A stretch of DNA of 64,000 bases from Prolixibacteraceae bacterium (GTDB lineage Bacteria > Bacteroidota > Bacteroidia > Bacteroidales > Prolixibacteraceae): NCBI GenBank assembly GCA_019459525.1, contig JAIBEY010000008.1:25526-89525 (forward strand), read 5' to 3'. Positions 30,208 through 39,664 of this stretch are shown in pieces (the first letter of the stretch is position 1; each line of letters begins with the position of its first letter). The translations under genes and the position numbers were made by a program. The notes under the pieces are model-generated. The model was given only the letters and a program-made list of their open reading frames with translations, was not told the origin of the DNA and did not search any database.

Positions 30208-31416
30208 ATGAAATATATAATTTTCTTATCAATAATGAGTAGCGTTCTGCTATTTGCTGGATGTCAGGAGGATAAGCATAATGCTTATGGATCTGATGGT
30301 GTTGCACCCGGGCTGGTAACTGTTAATCGGATTGACAATAAACCTGGAGGTGCGGTGATTTATTATACTGCGCCCTCTGATGTTGATGTTCTTTATGTGA
30401 AAGCTATTTTTACTGACAGCAATGGGAAACAGCGTGAAGTAAAGGCTTCTGCGGTTATCGACTCTCTGTCAATTCAAGGTATTGGAGTTATGGGAGAATA
30501 TCCTGTTGAGCTTTATGCCGTTGACCGCGGTGAAAACGTATCACAGGCAACCAAAACCACAATATCGCCTTTATTGCCACCAGTTCAGCAAATACTTCCA
30601 AGTATTAAAGGTGAAGTCGATTACGGCGGTATAAAAGTGTCATATGCTAATCCATTACGAGCTGAAGTTTCGATCAATATTTTGGCGTACGATTCTATCC
30701 AGGGGAAAATGGTTTTTAGAGAATCATTTTTTACCAGCCAAAAATCAGGTGTGTATAGTTTTCGCGGATATAAAAGTAAAAAAACCAAGTTTGGTGTATA
30801 TGTTGAAGACCGCTGGGGAAACCAATCAGAAACAGTAAATTTTGAGGTCACGCCAATTCCTGATGATTTTCTGGATAAATCATTGTTCTCTATTTTTAAA
30901 CTAACAAACGACATGAGTTTTGATGAATATGGATTTAATGCACGTCAGATGTGGGATAACCGATGGAGCGATCAATGGAATTGCGGACACACTAGTTTTA
31001 AACCACTTCCTCATTTTCTGACTATCGACTTAGGTTCAACTGCCAAATTGAGTCGATTTAAGCTTTACCAACGTGGCGGATACGAATTGTATAAACACGG
31101 AAATCCAAAGCATTTCAAAATCTACGGAACCTTGGACATTAATAAGCTACCTCCATACGATTCGGCAAATCCGAATGCCGGATGGACACTTTTAAAAGAT
31201 TGTCATTCATTTAAACCGTCAGGATTGCCAATTGGGCAAGTGAGCTCCGAAGATATTGAGTTTCAGAATAAGGGTGAGGACTTCGAATTTGATGTCAATA
31301 ATCTCGTGGAAGTTCGCTTTATCCGGATTGAGAATATCGAAACCTGGGGCGAGCAAGAAGTATCGGTAATCGGAGAACTCTCTTTCTGGGGCGAAATTAC
31401 AAAAACAGAATTATAG
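30208..31416 (+). CDS. DUF4959/DUF5000-type surface lipoprotein with discoidin-like C-terminus
   Basis: LFAGCQEDKHNAYGSDGVAPGLVTVNRIDNKPGGAVIYYTAPSD; HFLTIDLGSTAKLSRFKLYQRG. Confidence 0.85.
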   Translation: MKYIIFLSIMSSVLLFAGCQEDKHNAYGSDGVAPGLVTVNRIDNKPGGAVIYYTAPSDVDVLYVKAIFTDSNGKQREVKASAVIDSLSIQGIGVMGEYPVELYAVDRGENVSQATKTTISPLLPPVQQILPSIKGEVDYGGIKVSYANPLRAEVSINILAYDSIQGKMVFRESFFTSQKSGVYSFRGYKSKKTKFGVYVEDRWGNQSETVNFEVTPIPDDFLDKSLFSIFKLTNDMSFDEYGFNARQMWDNRWSDQWNCGHTSFKPLPHFLTIDLGSTAKLSRFKLYQRGGYELYKHGNPKHFKIYGTLDINKLPPYDSANPNAGWTLLKDCHSFKPSGLPIGQVSSEDIEFQNKGEDFEFDVNNLVEVRFIRIENIETWGEQEVSVIGELSFWGEITKTEL

Positions 31417-31464
31417 TAAAAGCCATATTTGTGGTCTGATTTTAAATGTAAAAATTAGAATATT

Positions 31465-33165
31465 ATGCAAACAAAATTTTTAAATATATTCCCATTTGTA
31501 ATTATTCTCCTCATTACCGCATTTGGATGCAGCGACATGGAGTCGAATTACTCGCAATACCTGCAAGGGGAAAAAGTTTATGCAGGCAAACTCGATTCAT
31601 TAGAGGTTTTTAGTGGATATAAAAGGGTGAAAATAACTGGAATGACCCGCTTTTTGGGTAATTCGAAAGAGTGTATTGTTGAGTGGGAGGACCAATCGAG
31701 AACCTTTACCATTGACAAACTCGGAAAGGAAAGATTCGAAATGATTGTTGATAATCTGCAAGAACGTTCTTACGAGTTTAAAGTCTATACAAAAGATATC
31801 AATGGGAATAAGTCGGTTTTACAAACCGCAAGAGGAAGGTCGGTTGGTGATATTTTTAAATCAACACAACAAACCCGACGGGTTATCGGAGTGACAGTGG
31901 AGGATGGTGATGCAGTTGTTAATTGGGCTGATAAGGCCGAATCAGAATATGTTATTTTTACAGAACTTTCCTATGATAATAACAAAAATGAAGTAACCAA
32001 AGTGGTAATAAGTCCTGACGATCTGAAAACCTCCTTAATCAATTGGAAACCTCTGGGTAAAATGGAACGAATTTCGGCTATCCGGTCCGGAGTTATGGGA
32101 TTTGATACTATTTATCTCGAAAAAGTTGAAAGTGAACTTCCGGCGCCACCTTTCGATCAGCTTAATAAAAGTTTATTTTCTCTTGAGAGGATGTCTGATG
32201 ATAATCCGGGAACTTCTTATGGAGCCGATCCTGTTAAATATCTTTTTGATGGTGATGGTAGCTGGTCGGGTAACGATGCTTTTGGTTATCATTCAGGTGA
32301 GAATGCTATTCCTCATCACTTTACTATTGATTTGGGAGTTACTGCTCAAATTCGCAAATGCCGGCTCGATTTAAGAGATCCGAAAAACTTTGCAGGAAAC
32401 AATCCAACAGAAGTTGAGTTGTGGGGTATTATGGATATTACCAATGCTGAAACCTCGGAAAGCAGTGCTACCGAATTTGAAGCAAAAGGATGGAAATTGC
32501 TTTACCAAGGATCGGTTGATGGTGCTAACAGCCAAAGTGTTGAATTTGACGTTGCCACCGGACCTGATGTCCGCTATTTAAGATACCGGGTAACAAAAAC
32601 GGTTGGTGGAAAAGGTGCTCAATTAACCGAGATGACTTTCTGGGGACAGAATATACAGCCTCTGGCACTGAACAAAAGCCTTTTTAAACTAGTGGGGATG
32701 TCAGGCGATAATCCAGGAACATCGTATGGAGCCGATCCGGTGAAATATCTTTTTGATGGTGATGGAAGCTGGTCGGGTAGCGATGCTTATGGATACCATT
32801 CAGGAGAAAATGCCGTCCCTCATCACTTTACTATCGATTTGGGTGTTGTTGCACAAATTCAAAAGTGTCGTCTCGATTTGCGGGATCCTAAGAATTTTGC
32901 AGGAAATAACCCAACATTGGTTGAACTATGGGGGATTATGGACATTACCAATGCCGAAACCTCAGCAAGTACTGCCACCGAATTTGAAGCAAAAGGATGG
33001 AAGCTGTTATTTCGGGGCCCGGTTGATGGAGCCAATAAGCAAAGTGTTGAATTCAATGTTGAAGCTGGCCCGAATATTCGCTACTTGAGATATAGGGTTG
33101 TTGAAACTGTTGGTGGAAAGGGTGCTCAGTTAACTGAGATGACATTCTACGGGCAGGTAGAATAA
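31465..33165 (+). CDS. DUF4998-like surface lipoprotein with two tandem discoidin/DUF5000-like domains
   Basis: ITAFGCSDMESNY lipobox; near-identical 169-aa-offset domains (LNKSLFxLxxMSxDNPGTSYGADPVKYLFDGDGSWSG...). Confidence 0.85.
   Translation: MQTKFLNIFPFVIILLITAFGCSDMESNYSQYLQGEKVYAGKLDSLEVFSGYKRVKITGMTRFLGNSKECIVEWEDQSRTFTIDKLGKERFEMIVDNLQERSYEFKVYTKDINGNKSVLQTARGRSVGDIFKSTQQTRRVIGVTVEDGDAVVNWADKAESEYVIFTELSYDNNKNEVTKVVISPDDLKTSLINWKPLGKMERISAIRSGVMGFDTIYLEKVESELPAPPFDQLNKSLFSLERMSDDNPGTSYGADPVKYLFDGDGSWSGNDAFGYHSGENAIPHHFTIDLGVTAQIRKCRLDLRDPKNFAGNNPTEVELWGIMDITNAETSESSATEFEAKGWKLLYQGSVDGANSQSVEFDVATGPDVRYLRYRVTKTVGGKGAQLTEMTFWGQNIQPLALNKSLFKLVGMSGDNPGTSYGADPVKYLFDGDGSWSGSDAYGYHSGENAVPHHFTIDLGVVAQIQKCRLDLRDPKNFAGNNPTLVELWGIMDITNAETSASTATEFEAKGWKLLFRGPVDGANKQSVEFNVEAGPNIRYLRYRVVETVGGKGAQLTEMTFYGQVE
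32161..33162 (+). repeat. Tandem duplication of a discoidin-like domain (period 507 bp)
   Basis: Unit 1 starts 32161, unit 2 starts 32668; high amino-acid and nucleotide identity. Confidence 0.95.
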
Positions 33166-33239
33166 CGCTGTAAGCTTGTTGCCCGAACTCAGATTTTTTG
33201 AGACTCCCCACATCAACGAATTTTTTACTTTTAATTGAT

Positions 33240-33271
33240 TAGATGAGCTTCGATATATCGAAGCTCATCTA
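33240..33271 (+). terminator. Perfect 32-nt palindrome between the DUF5000-like gene and GH92 (terminator-like)
   Basis: TAGATGAGCTTCGATATATCGAAGCTCATCTA. Confidence 0.6.
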
Positions 33272-33471
33272 TTGTTGTCGTTATAATTTTTTGCGAATAA
33301 AGTCTCTTTTAAAGAGCAGCTCAGACGGAAAATGATGAATCAAAAGAATAAGGAAATTTTAGCTGTAAGTAAACAAAATTCGAACGAATCTTCAGAAAAA
33401 GCTTGTTGCAAGACTCGTTGTCGTTTGTTTTATTCAAGGACACCTAAAGTTTTTCTTCAAAAAAAACAAAG

Positions 33472-35574
33472 ATGAAAAAAAAGGTTTTTGGCATTTTAAC
33501 AGTGCTTTTACTCTTAAATAGTTCGTTAATCGCACAGGAATACGCCAAGCTTGTTGATCCCAGAATCGGAAGTGAAGGAAACGGCCTGGGCTGCGGATAT
33601 TCGTACATTGGAGCAACGTACCCATTTGGAATGGTTCAGTTTTCGCCCGGGTTTTTTACCCAGCAACGGGGATTTTCAATTACACAGTTAAGTGGAGCCG
33701 GGTGTGCCAATATGGGCAATTTTCCGGTGCTTCCTCTATCCGGAGAGTTACATTCGTCACCTAACGAAATGAATGGGTTTAAACCTTATCAAACGATTAA
33801 TGAAGCTTATGCCGGATATCTTTCGGTAACAATGCCTGATGGCACCGTTGCTGAGCTTACCGTTAATAAACGATCGGGTATCGCGAAATTTAGCTATCCT
33901 GCTGATGAGGGAACCGTATTGATTGGTTCGGGTGTTAGTTCAACATTTGTAAACAATGCCCGTGTTGAAATAACTTCGCTTTCAACCTGCGAAGGGTTTA
34001 GTTCTGGAGGTGATTTTTGTGGCAGTGAAACACGCTATCAGATTTTTTTTGCTGCCGAATTCGATCGTCCGGCCAAAAATACAGGGACATGGATCAAAGG
34101 CGCTTTGCTTGATTCGGCAAGGTTGGCTTATGGGAAAAATTCCGGTGCCTACTTTACTTTCGACACAAAAAATAATAAAGAGGTGAATTACCGCATTGCC
34201 ATTTCGTTTGTTTCGATTGAGAATGCCAAAGAGAACCTGAAACAAAGCAAAACATACAATAGCTTCGAGGCCTACAAATTGAACGCAATAAAAGTGTGGA
34301 ACGAAAATCTTGGTAAGATTAAAGTTAAAAGCGATAATACTGATCGCAAGATTCAGTTTTATACACATTTATACCATTCGTTAATTCACCCGAATATTGT
34401 AAGCGATTGCAACGGCGAATACTTTGGCGCTGATTTTAAAGTTCACAAAACTCAGAAAGGGCACGACTATTATAGTTCTTTTAGTGTTTGGGACACTTAC
34501 CGCACACAGGCACAACTGGTAGCGATGCTATACCCAAAAGAAGCCAGCGATATGATGCAGTCATTGGTTGAATTTGCATCACAATCCGGTGGATATGGAC
34601 GATGGGTGCTGGCAAATATCGAAACCGGGATTATGCAGGGAGATCCAACCCCAATACTTATTGCCAATTCGTACGCGTTTGGAGCTACTGATTTTGATGT
34701 AAAAAAAGCCTTCTCGTACATGAAAAGTGGGGCTACTATTCCGCATCTTCGTTCGCAGGATCAGGAAATTCGTCCCTATCTGACCGAATATATTAAATAT
34801 GGTTTGGCACCGGCATCCATGTTGCTCGAATATGCTTCTGCCGATTTTGCTATCGGGCAGTTTGCCAGGCAAGCTTTAAAAAACAATGTCGATGCATCGT
34901 TTTTTATTAACCGCTCGCAGAGCTGGAAAAACCTTTACAATCCTCAGTTAAACTGGTTGTGTTCCCGGCATTCCAATGGCAATTGGAAAGATATAACCCA
35001 TGACTGGCGCGAAGCTACCTACAAAAACTATTTTTGGATGGTGCCACATAATTTGGAAACACTGATCGATACAATTGGAGGTAAAGTTGTTGCTGAAAAA
35101 AGGCTCGACGAACTTTTTGTCAAACTCAATGCGTCTTATGATGATGATTGGTTTGCAGCAGGAAACGAACCCGATTTTCAGGTGCCATGGATTTACAACT
35201 GGACCAATTCGCCCAATAAAACGTCAGAGGTCATTCACCGCATTTTTAATGAGGTTTACAACAGTAGTCCATCAGGGCTTCCCGGAAATGATGATTTAGG
35301 GTCAATGGGAGCATGGTACGTGTTTGCTTCCATGGGTTTGTATCCAATGACTCCGGGAATAGCCGGATTTTCTATCAATTGTCCTCAGTTTGAGCAAATA
35401 GAAATCGAGCTTTCCAAGGGCAGATTAATTATTGCCGGTGGTTCTTCAAAACAGTATGGTATCCAATCATTAAAACTAAACAATAATGCCTATAGCTCGA
35501 ACTGGATTGATTGGAACGCAATAAAGAATGGAGGAATACTGGAATTTAAAACTTTTAATGATGATGAATTTTAA
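33472..35574 (+). CDS. GH92 family alpha-mannosidase-like protein
   Basis: VDPRIGSEGNGLGCGYSYIGATYPFGMVQFSPGF, FSVWDTYRTQAQL, NEPDFQVPWIYNWTNSPNKTSEVIHRIFNEVYNSSPSGLPGNDDLGSMGAWYVFASMGLYPMTPG. Confidence 0.96.
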   Translation: MKKKVFGILTVLLLLNSSLIAQEYAKLVDPRIGSEGNGLGCGYSYIGATYPFGMVQFSPGFFTQQRGFSITQLSGAGCANMGNFPVLPLSGELHSSPNEMNGFKPYQTINEAYAGYLSVTMPDGTVAELTVNKRSGIAKFSYPADEGTVLIGSGVSSTFVNNARVEITSLSTCEGFSSGGDFCGSETRYQIFFAAEFDRPAKNTGTWIKGALLDSARLAYGKNSGAYFTFDTKNNKEVNYRIAISFVSIENAKENLKQSKTYNSFEAYKLNAIKVWNENLGKIKVKSDNTDRKIQFYTHLYHSLIHPNIVSDCNGEYFGADFKVHKTQKGHDYYSSFSVWDTYRTQAQLVAMLYPKEASDMMQSLVEFASQSGGYGRWVLANIETGIMQGDPTPILIANSYAFGATDFDVKKAFSYMKSGATIPHLRSQDQEIRPYLTEYIKYGLAPASMLLEYASADFAIGQFARQALKNNVDASFFINRSQSWKNLYNPQLNWLCSRHSNGNWKDITHDWREATYKNYFWMVPHNLETLIDTIGGKVVAEKRLDELFVKLNASYDDDWFAAGNEPDFQVPWIYNWTNSPNKTSEVIHRIFNEVYNSSPSGLPGNDDLGSMGAWYVFASMGLYPMTPGIAGFSINCPQFEQIEIELSKGRLIIAGGSSKQYGIQSLKLNNNAYSSNWIDWNAIKNGGILEFKTFNDDEF

Positions 35575-35607
35575 TCCATTAAATGTCCTTGCCTTGAAAA
35601 TGATTTT

Positions 35608-35907
35608 CCCATCAATCAAAAGATTTACTTTCTCTGATGGATAAACACTTAGTTTAGGAGGAGAAGATAAGTACTCATGAAAGAAGCGCTTTAAAGTGCG
35701 GGAAGAATAACCACTATTTGCTGAAATAACTTCCAATGTTTGTTTCTGAAGAATCCATTACTTAAACCATACAACCCGGTTTGATTGCGTGACTCCTTTG
35801 TTGATCCGGCTAAATAAAATCCCACAAGATTTACAACAATAACGCTGCTTCCCTTTTTGAATGCACCAACCTATTACATCCATACTGTGACAGGCGGCCC
35901 AACATGA
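35608..35907 (-). pseudogene. Truncated transposase remnant (IS256-like, Zn-binding variant) with in-frame nonsense codon
   Basis: Conceptual minus-strand KTSCWAACHSMDVIGWCIQKGKQRYCCKSCGILFSRINKGVTQSNRVVWFK*WILQKQTLEVISANSGYSSRTLKRFFHEYLSSPPKLSVYPSEKVNLLIDG. Confidence 0.75.
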
Positions 35908-36039
35908 CGTTTTTTATCATCTTTTTGACAACAAAAAAAGTTAATTGAAACGCATTTCAATTAACTCCCTTCTGAGTATTGTAAAACCTACCTTCCCAGA
36001 GGTTTTTACCAACTAATTTTGTCTATTGTATCCAAAAAA

Positions 36040-36097
36040 GCCACAAAATCAATGATTTGTGGCTTTTTGATTGGGTTTGGAACCCCATTTTGTCGGG
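36040..36097. repeat. 58-bp direct repeat, copy 2 (terminator-like hairpin plus tRNA-3'-end-like sequence)
   Basis: GCCACAAAATCAATGATTTGTGGCTTTTTGATTGGGTTTGGAACCCCATTTTGTCGGG; adjacent GTGACAAGATT extends the tRNA 3'-like stub. Confidence 0.9.
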
Positions 36098-36379
36098 GTG
36101 ACAAGATTATATTTTTAAGCCGCAAATGTCATTGAATCAGTAGTTTACACTTGAAGTTTTTATCAAGGTCACCTAATGGTTCACAAACGGAAGAACGACG
36201 TGTTAACATTCACATATTGATGCAATTATAATCAAATTTTAGGATTTCAGGAACTAATCCTGAAAATATTGTGGGCTCTCATCTTTTTTTTCAAATTTTG
36301 AAGTAGATAAACAACGATGCAGTAGGTTAAAATAATCTGGATATCGTTGTTTCTTTAAAAATATTATGATATTTGTACT

Positions 36380-37015
36380 GTGGGTACGAATAATGAAATA
36401 AAATTAAAGAAATTGCTGGATTTGCATGTTCAGGGAACTATAATGCTAGCTTCATGGCTTGATGCAAATGGATTCTCACATGAACTTCAGCAAAGGTACC
36501 GGAAAAGTGGCTGGCTTGAATCGGTTGAAGTTGGTGCATTCAAACGCCCAAATGAAGTTGTCGGTTGGCAAGGTGCACTTTATTCTGTGCAAGAACAAGC
36601 TAATCTGACTGTTCACATTGGTGGTCCAACGGCTTTATCCATGTTGGGATTTTCGCATTATATTCGCACCGGAGCCGAAACTGTTTATTTATTCTCTTTA
36701 TTGAATGCGAGATTGCCAGCATGGTTTAAACAATATTCATGGAATGAAGCAGTAAACCACGTCAAAACATCATTTCTTTCAGAAGAAATTGGGGTAGCTG
36801 AATATCAGGAAACTCAATTCCAGTTAATGATAGCATCAGCCGAGCGAGCAATATTCGAATGTCTTTATCTAACTCCGGAAAAGATAACAATCGAAACTAC
36901 TATACAAACCTCTAAGATTAGTTATAGCCTCTTACTTGCTAGGAAGAAAGCAGTTGTTTTAGTTGAAAATGTCATTTGTTTTGATATTGAAAATTCCTCC
37001 TTTCCTGAACTATGA
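36380..37015 (+). pseudogene. AbiEi-like antitoxin (type IV TA), C-terminally truncated and without an AbiEii partner
   Basis: NEIKLKKLLDLHVQGTIMLASWLDANGFSHELQQRYRKSGWLESVEVGAFKRPNEVVGWQGALYSVQEQANLTVHIGGPTALSMLGFSHYIRTGAETVYLFS; diverges after ERAIFECLYLTPE. Confidence 0.72.
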
Positions 37016-38142
37016 AATATTTCTTTTTAATAGCAGCTTTCAATGCCTTCTTTTTTGCTGTTTTACTTTTTCAAAAAAAACCGAAGGCGGTACACGATAA
37101 GATACTTATTTTCTGGTTAGCTTTTTTAGGCTTATATACAGGCGTATATGGCCTTTTTTCAAAAGAATTGTTCATGCGCTTTCCACTTTTGTCGGCCAGT
37201 TTTATTTCACTACTTTTATTACATGGCCCTTTTCTGTATTTCTATATTTCCTCCCTGATAGTTAACCCAAATAAATTTAGAACTAAAGATTTGCTCCATT
37301 TTACCCCATTTCTCCTGTTTAACCTTTATCTGATCATTGTATCTTATTTACCGAGAGTATTGGAGCGGATCAGTTTAAGCCATGTAGCAAGCGAACATGA
37401 ATCGCCCTTATTGTTTCAGCTGTTTTTAATGCTGGTTGTTTTATCGGGTCCTGTATATTTTGTGTTTTCAATCTGGCTATTTAAAGGCCTGGATATTCAA
37501 ATTTTTAATAATTTTTCAAGTGCTGAAAATATAAATCTCGACTGGCTTCGGAAGTTGGTTTACATATTTGGTTCTGTATGGACTTTATTGATGATTGTTG
37601 CTACCATCCACCACGTGTTCCATTTGTTTTCGTGGATTTTTTGCACTGATGGAATTTCGCTTTCATTGTCGATTTTTATCATCCTTATCGGTTATTATGG
37701 GTTAAAACAGAAAGAACTATTTTCATTTCCCGAAAAGGAATCTTTTATTCTGGAACAGAAACCTGAAAAGTATTCAGGCTCAAGGCTAAAAGAGTCTGAA
37801 GCCAGATTATATCTGGAGAAACTAAACCGTTTCATGGAAGAAGAAAAGCCTTACCTAAGTCCTGATTTGAATCTTCCACAATTGGCTAAAGAAGTAGATA
37901 TCCCATCACATTATTTATCACAGGTAATTAATGAGAATATTGGACTGAATTTCTTCGATTTTATTAACCGTCAACGGGTGGAAGACGTGAAATCCAAAAT
38001 ATCAGATCCACGATACAATAACTTTTCAATCCTGGGGATTGCCTTTGAATCCGGATTCAATTCCAAGTCGGCTTTTAATCGTGTTTTTAAAAATATTACC
38101 GGACTAACTCCCAGCGAATATAAGAAGTCCTGTTCGGTTTAG
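37012..38142 (+). CDS. Multi-TM membrane protein with C-terminal AraC-type HTH
   Basis: About 7 hydrophobic helices, then KPYLSPDLNLPQLAKEVDIPSHYLSQVINENIGLNFFDFINRQRVEDVKS...ESGFNSKSAFNRVFKNITGLTPSEYKK. Confidence 0.88.
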   Translation: MKYFFLIAAFNAFFFAVLLFQKKPKAVHDKILIFWLAFLGLYTGVYGLFSKELFMRFPLLSASFISLLLLHGPFLYFYISSLIVNPNKFRTKDLLHFTPFLLFNLYLIIVSYLPRVLERISLSHVASEHESPLLFQLFLMLVVLSGPVYFVFSIWLFKGLDIQIFNNFSSAENINLDWLRKLVYIFGSVWTLLMIVATIHHVFHLFSWIFCTDGISLSLSIFIILIGYYGLKQKELFSFPEKESFILEQKPEKYSGSRLKESEARLYLEKLNRFMEEEKPYLSPDLNLPQLAKEVDIPSHYLSQVINENIGLNFFDFINRQRVEDVKSKISDPRYNNFSILGIAFESGFNSKSAFNRVFKNITGLTPSEYKKSCSV

Positions 38143-38304
38143 ATTTCAGTAATTCCTTTCCCCTTTTACGTATTGTTTTATAAGCTGGGACCTCCTGATG
38201 CAATAAAATGAGTGCTACTTTAGAAAGTAGGTCGCACAGGTTATTTGCTACCCGTATTTTTGTTTCAGAAATAAATTTTTATTAATCATTTAAAAATCAA
38301 AAAA

Positions 38305-38943
38305 ATGAAAAACACAGAAAAAAATGTTGAGCAGAAAAACAGGGGAATAGAAAACACCATTAAGGTAGCAGGTACCTTTTTCCTTTTATTAATGTTAAGT
38401 GTATTCACGAGTATGCAGGCTTCGGCTCATTGCGATTCGTATGATGGCCCTGTTATTGAGGATGCTGTTAAGGCGCTTGAAACCAACAATGTCAATTTAG
38501 TTCTGAAATGGGTTACTACAGAACAGGAAAAGGAAATTATTCCGTTATTCAACAAAACCAATCAGCTTAAGAGTGGTGATAAAGAGGTTTACGCAATTGT
38601 TGAAAAACATTTCTTCGAAACTTTGGTTCGTTTGCATCGCGAAACAGAAGGCGCACCCTACACCGGGTTAAAACCTGCCGGAACCACAAAACAAATTATC
38701 CAAATGACTGATAAAGCCCTTAAAGAAGGAAATGTGGAGGATTTTTTGGTAAAATTAAATAGCCATATCGATAAGGGGGTTCGTGAAAAATATCAGAAGG
38801 TGTCGGAACTTAATAAAGTAAAAGATAATTCAACAGAACAAGGCCGGGAATTCGTGGAAGCCTATGTTGATTACACACATACTGTTGAAGCATTGCACGA
38901 TGTTATTGAACACGGCGGTGGACACGCAGGTCATAAGGAGTAA
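38305..38943 (+). CDS. DUF6448-like periplasmic protein
   Basis: ASAHCDSYDGPVIEDAVKALETNNVNLVLKWV...VEALHDVIEHGGGHAGHKE. Confidence 0.75.
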   Translation: MKNTEKNVEQKNRGIENTIKVAGTFFLLLMLSVFTSMQASAHCDSYDGPVIEDAVKALETNNVNLVLKWVTTEQEKEIIPLFNKTNQLKSGDKEVYAIVEKHFFETLVRLHRETEGAPYTGLKPAGTTKQIIQMTDKALKEGNVEDFLVKLNSHIDKGVREKYQKVSELNKVKDNSTEQGREFVEAYVDYTHTVEALHDVIEHGGGHAGHKE

Positions 38944-38991
38944 TATAATACAATCCTTTTGAAGTAGCTGAATCTCTTAGGAAACAGACAT

Positions 38992-39153
38992 TGTATGAGT
39001 CCATATTGCATATGCTCACATACAAAGCAGGCGATGAGGAAAGGAGCAAGCAAGGAAGAAATTATTGAAGTGATATGGATTGCTTCCGAAATGCGAGAAG
39101 TAGCAGCATCTGAACACGCTGCTATTGCTCTGGACGAAATGATATACTATTAA
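38992..39153 (+). pseudogene. Carboxymuconolactone decarboxylase (CMD) family fragment, C-terminal half only
   Basis: CMSPYCICSHTKQAMRKGASKEEIIEVIWIASEMREVAASEHAAIALDEMIYY* matches the C-terminus of the intact CMD protein at 53077-53415. Confidence 0.85.
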
Positions 39154-39157
39154 AATC

Positions 39158-39607
39158 ATGGAAGAAAGATTAAACTATTCAATGGTGGCTCCTGATGCCA
39201 TAAAAGCCATGTATGAACTCGAGAAATATGTACATGATTCGGGGCTCGAACGCTCGCTTTACGAGTTGGTGAAAACCAGGGCATCCCAAATAAACGGCTG
39301 TGCCTATTGCATCGACATGCACACAAAGGATGCCCGCAAGGCAGGCGAGACAGAACAACGTTTGTATGCCTTAAATGCCTGGCGGGAAACTCCATTTTAT
39401 ACTAAACGGGAGCGGGCTGCATTGGCTTGGACAGAAGCATTAACATTGATTTCTGAAAATGATGTGTCTGATTCATTATATGAATCTGCCCGGAAACATT
39501 TTGATGAAAAAGAAATGGTAGCGCTCACCATGGCTATAGTTGCTATTAACGGATGGAATCGTTTGGCAATTGGATTTCGTGCTGTTCCTGGCAGTTATGA
39601 ATCATAA
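39158..39607 (+). CDS. Carboxymuconolactone decarboxylase/AhpD-like family protein
   Basis: LVKTRASQINGCAYCIDMHTKDARKAGETEQRLYALNAWRETPFYTKRERAALAWTEALT. Confidence 0.93.
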   Translation: MEERLNYSMVAPDAIKAMYELEKYVHDSGLERSLYELVKTRASQINGCAYCIDMHTKDARKAGETEQRLYALNAWRETPFYTKRERAALAWTEALTLISENDVSDSLYESARKHFDEKEMVALTMAIVAINGWNRLAIGFRAVPGSYES

Positions 39608-39664
39608 TTAATATCAGTAGCAAAGGAATTGTCAGGGTTGTATCTATAAAAATTGCCTCCTTTT

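Noticed and set aside
35476-35607. C-terminal part of the 35476-35736 minus-strand ORF
   Set aside because: Transposase similarity ends at LLIDG (~35608); the remainder is fortuitous read-through into the GH92 3' end.
35940-35965. Inverted repeat GTTAATTGAAA-CGCA-TTTCAATTAAC
   Set aside because: Best explained as a minus-strand terminator-like hairpin (poly-T on that strand); no evidence that it is an IS end.
36380-38142. Complete AbiE toxin-antitoxin system
   Set aside because: The gene after the AbiEi-like stub is a membrane AraC regulator, not an AbiEii nucleotidyltransferase.
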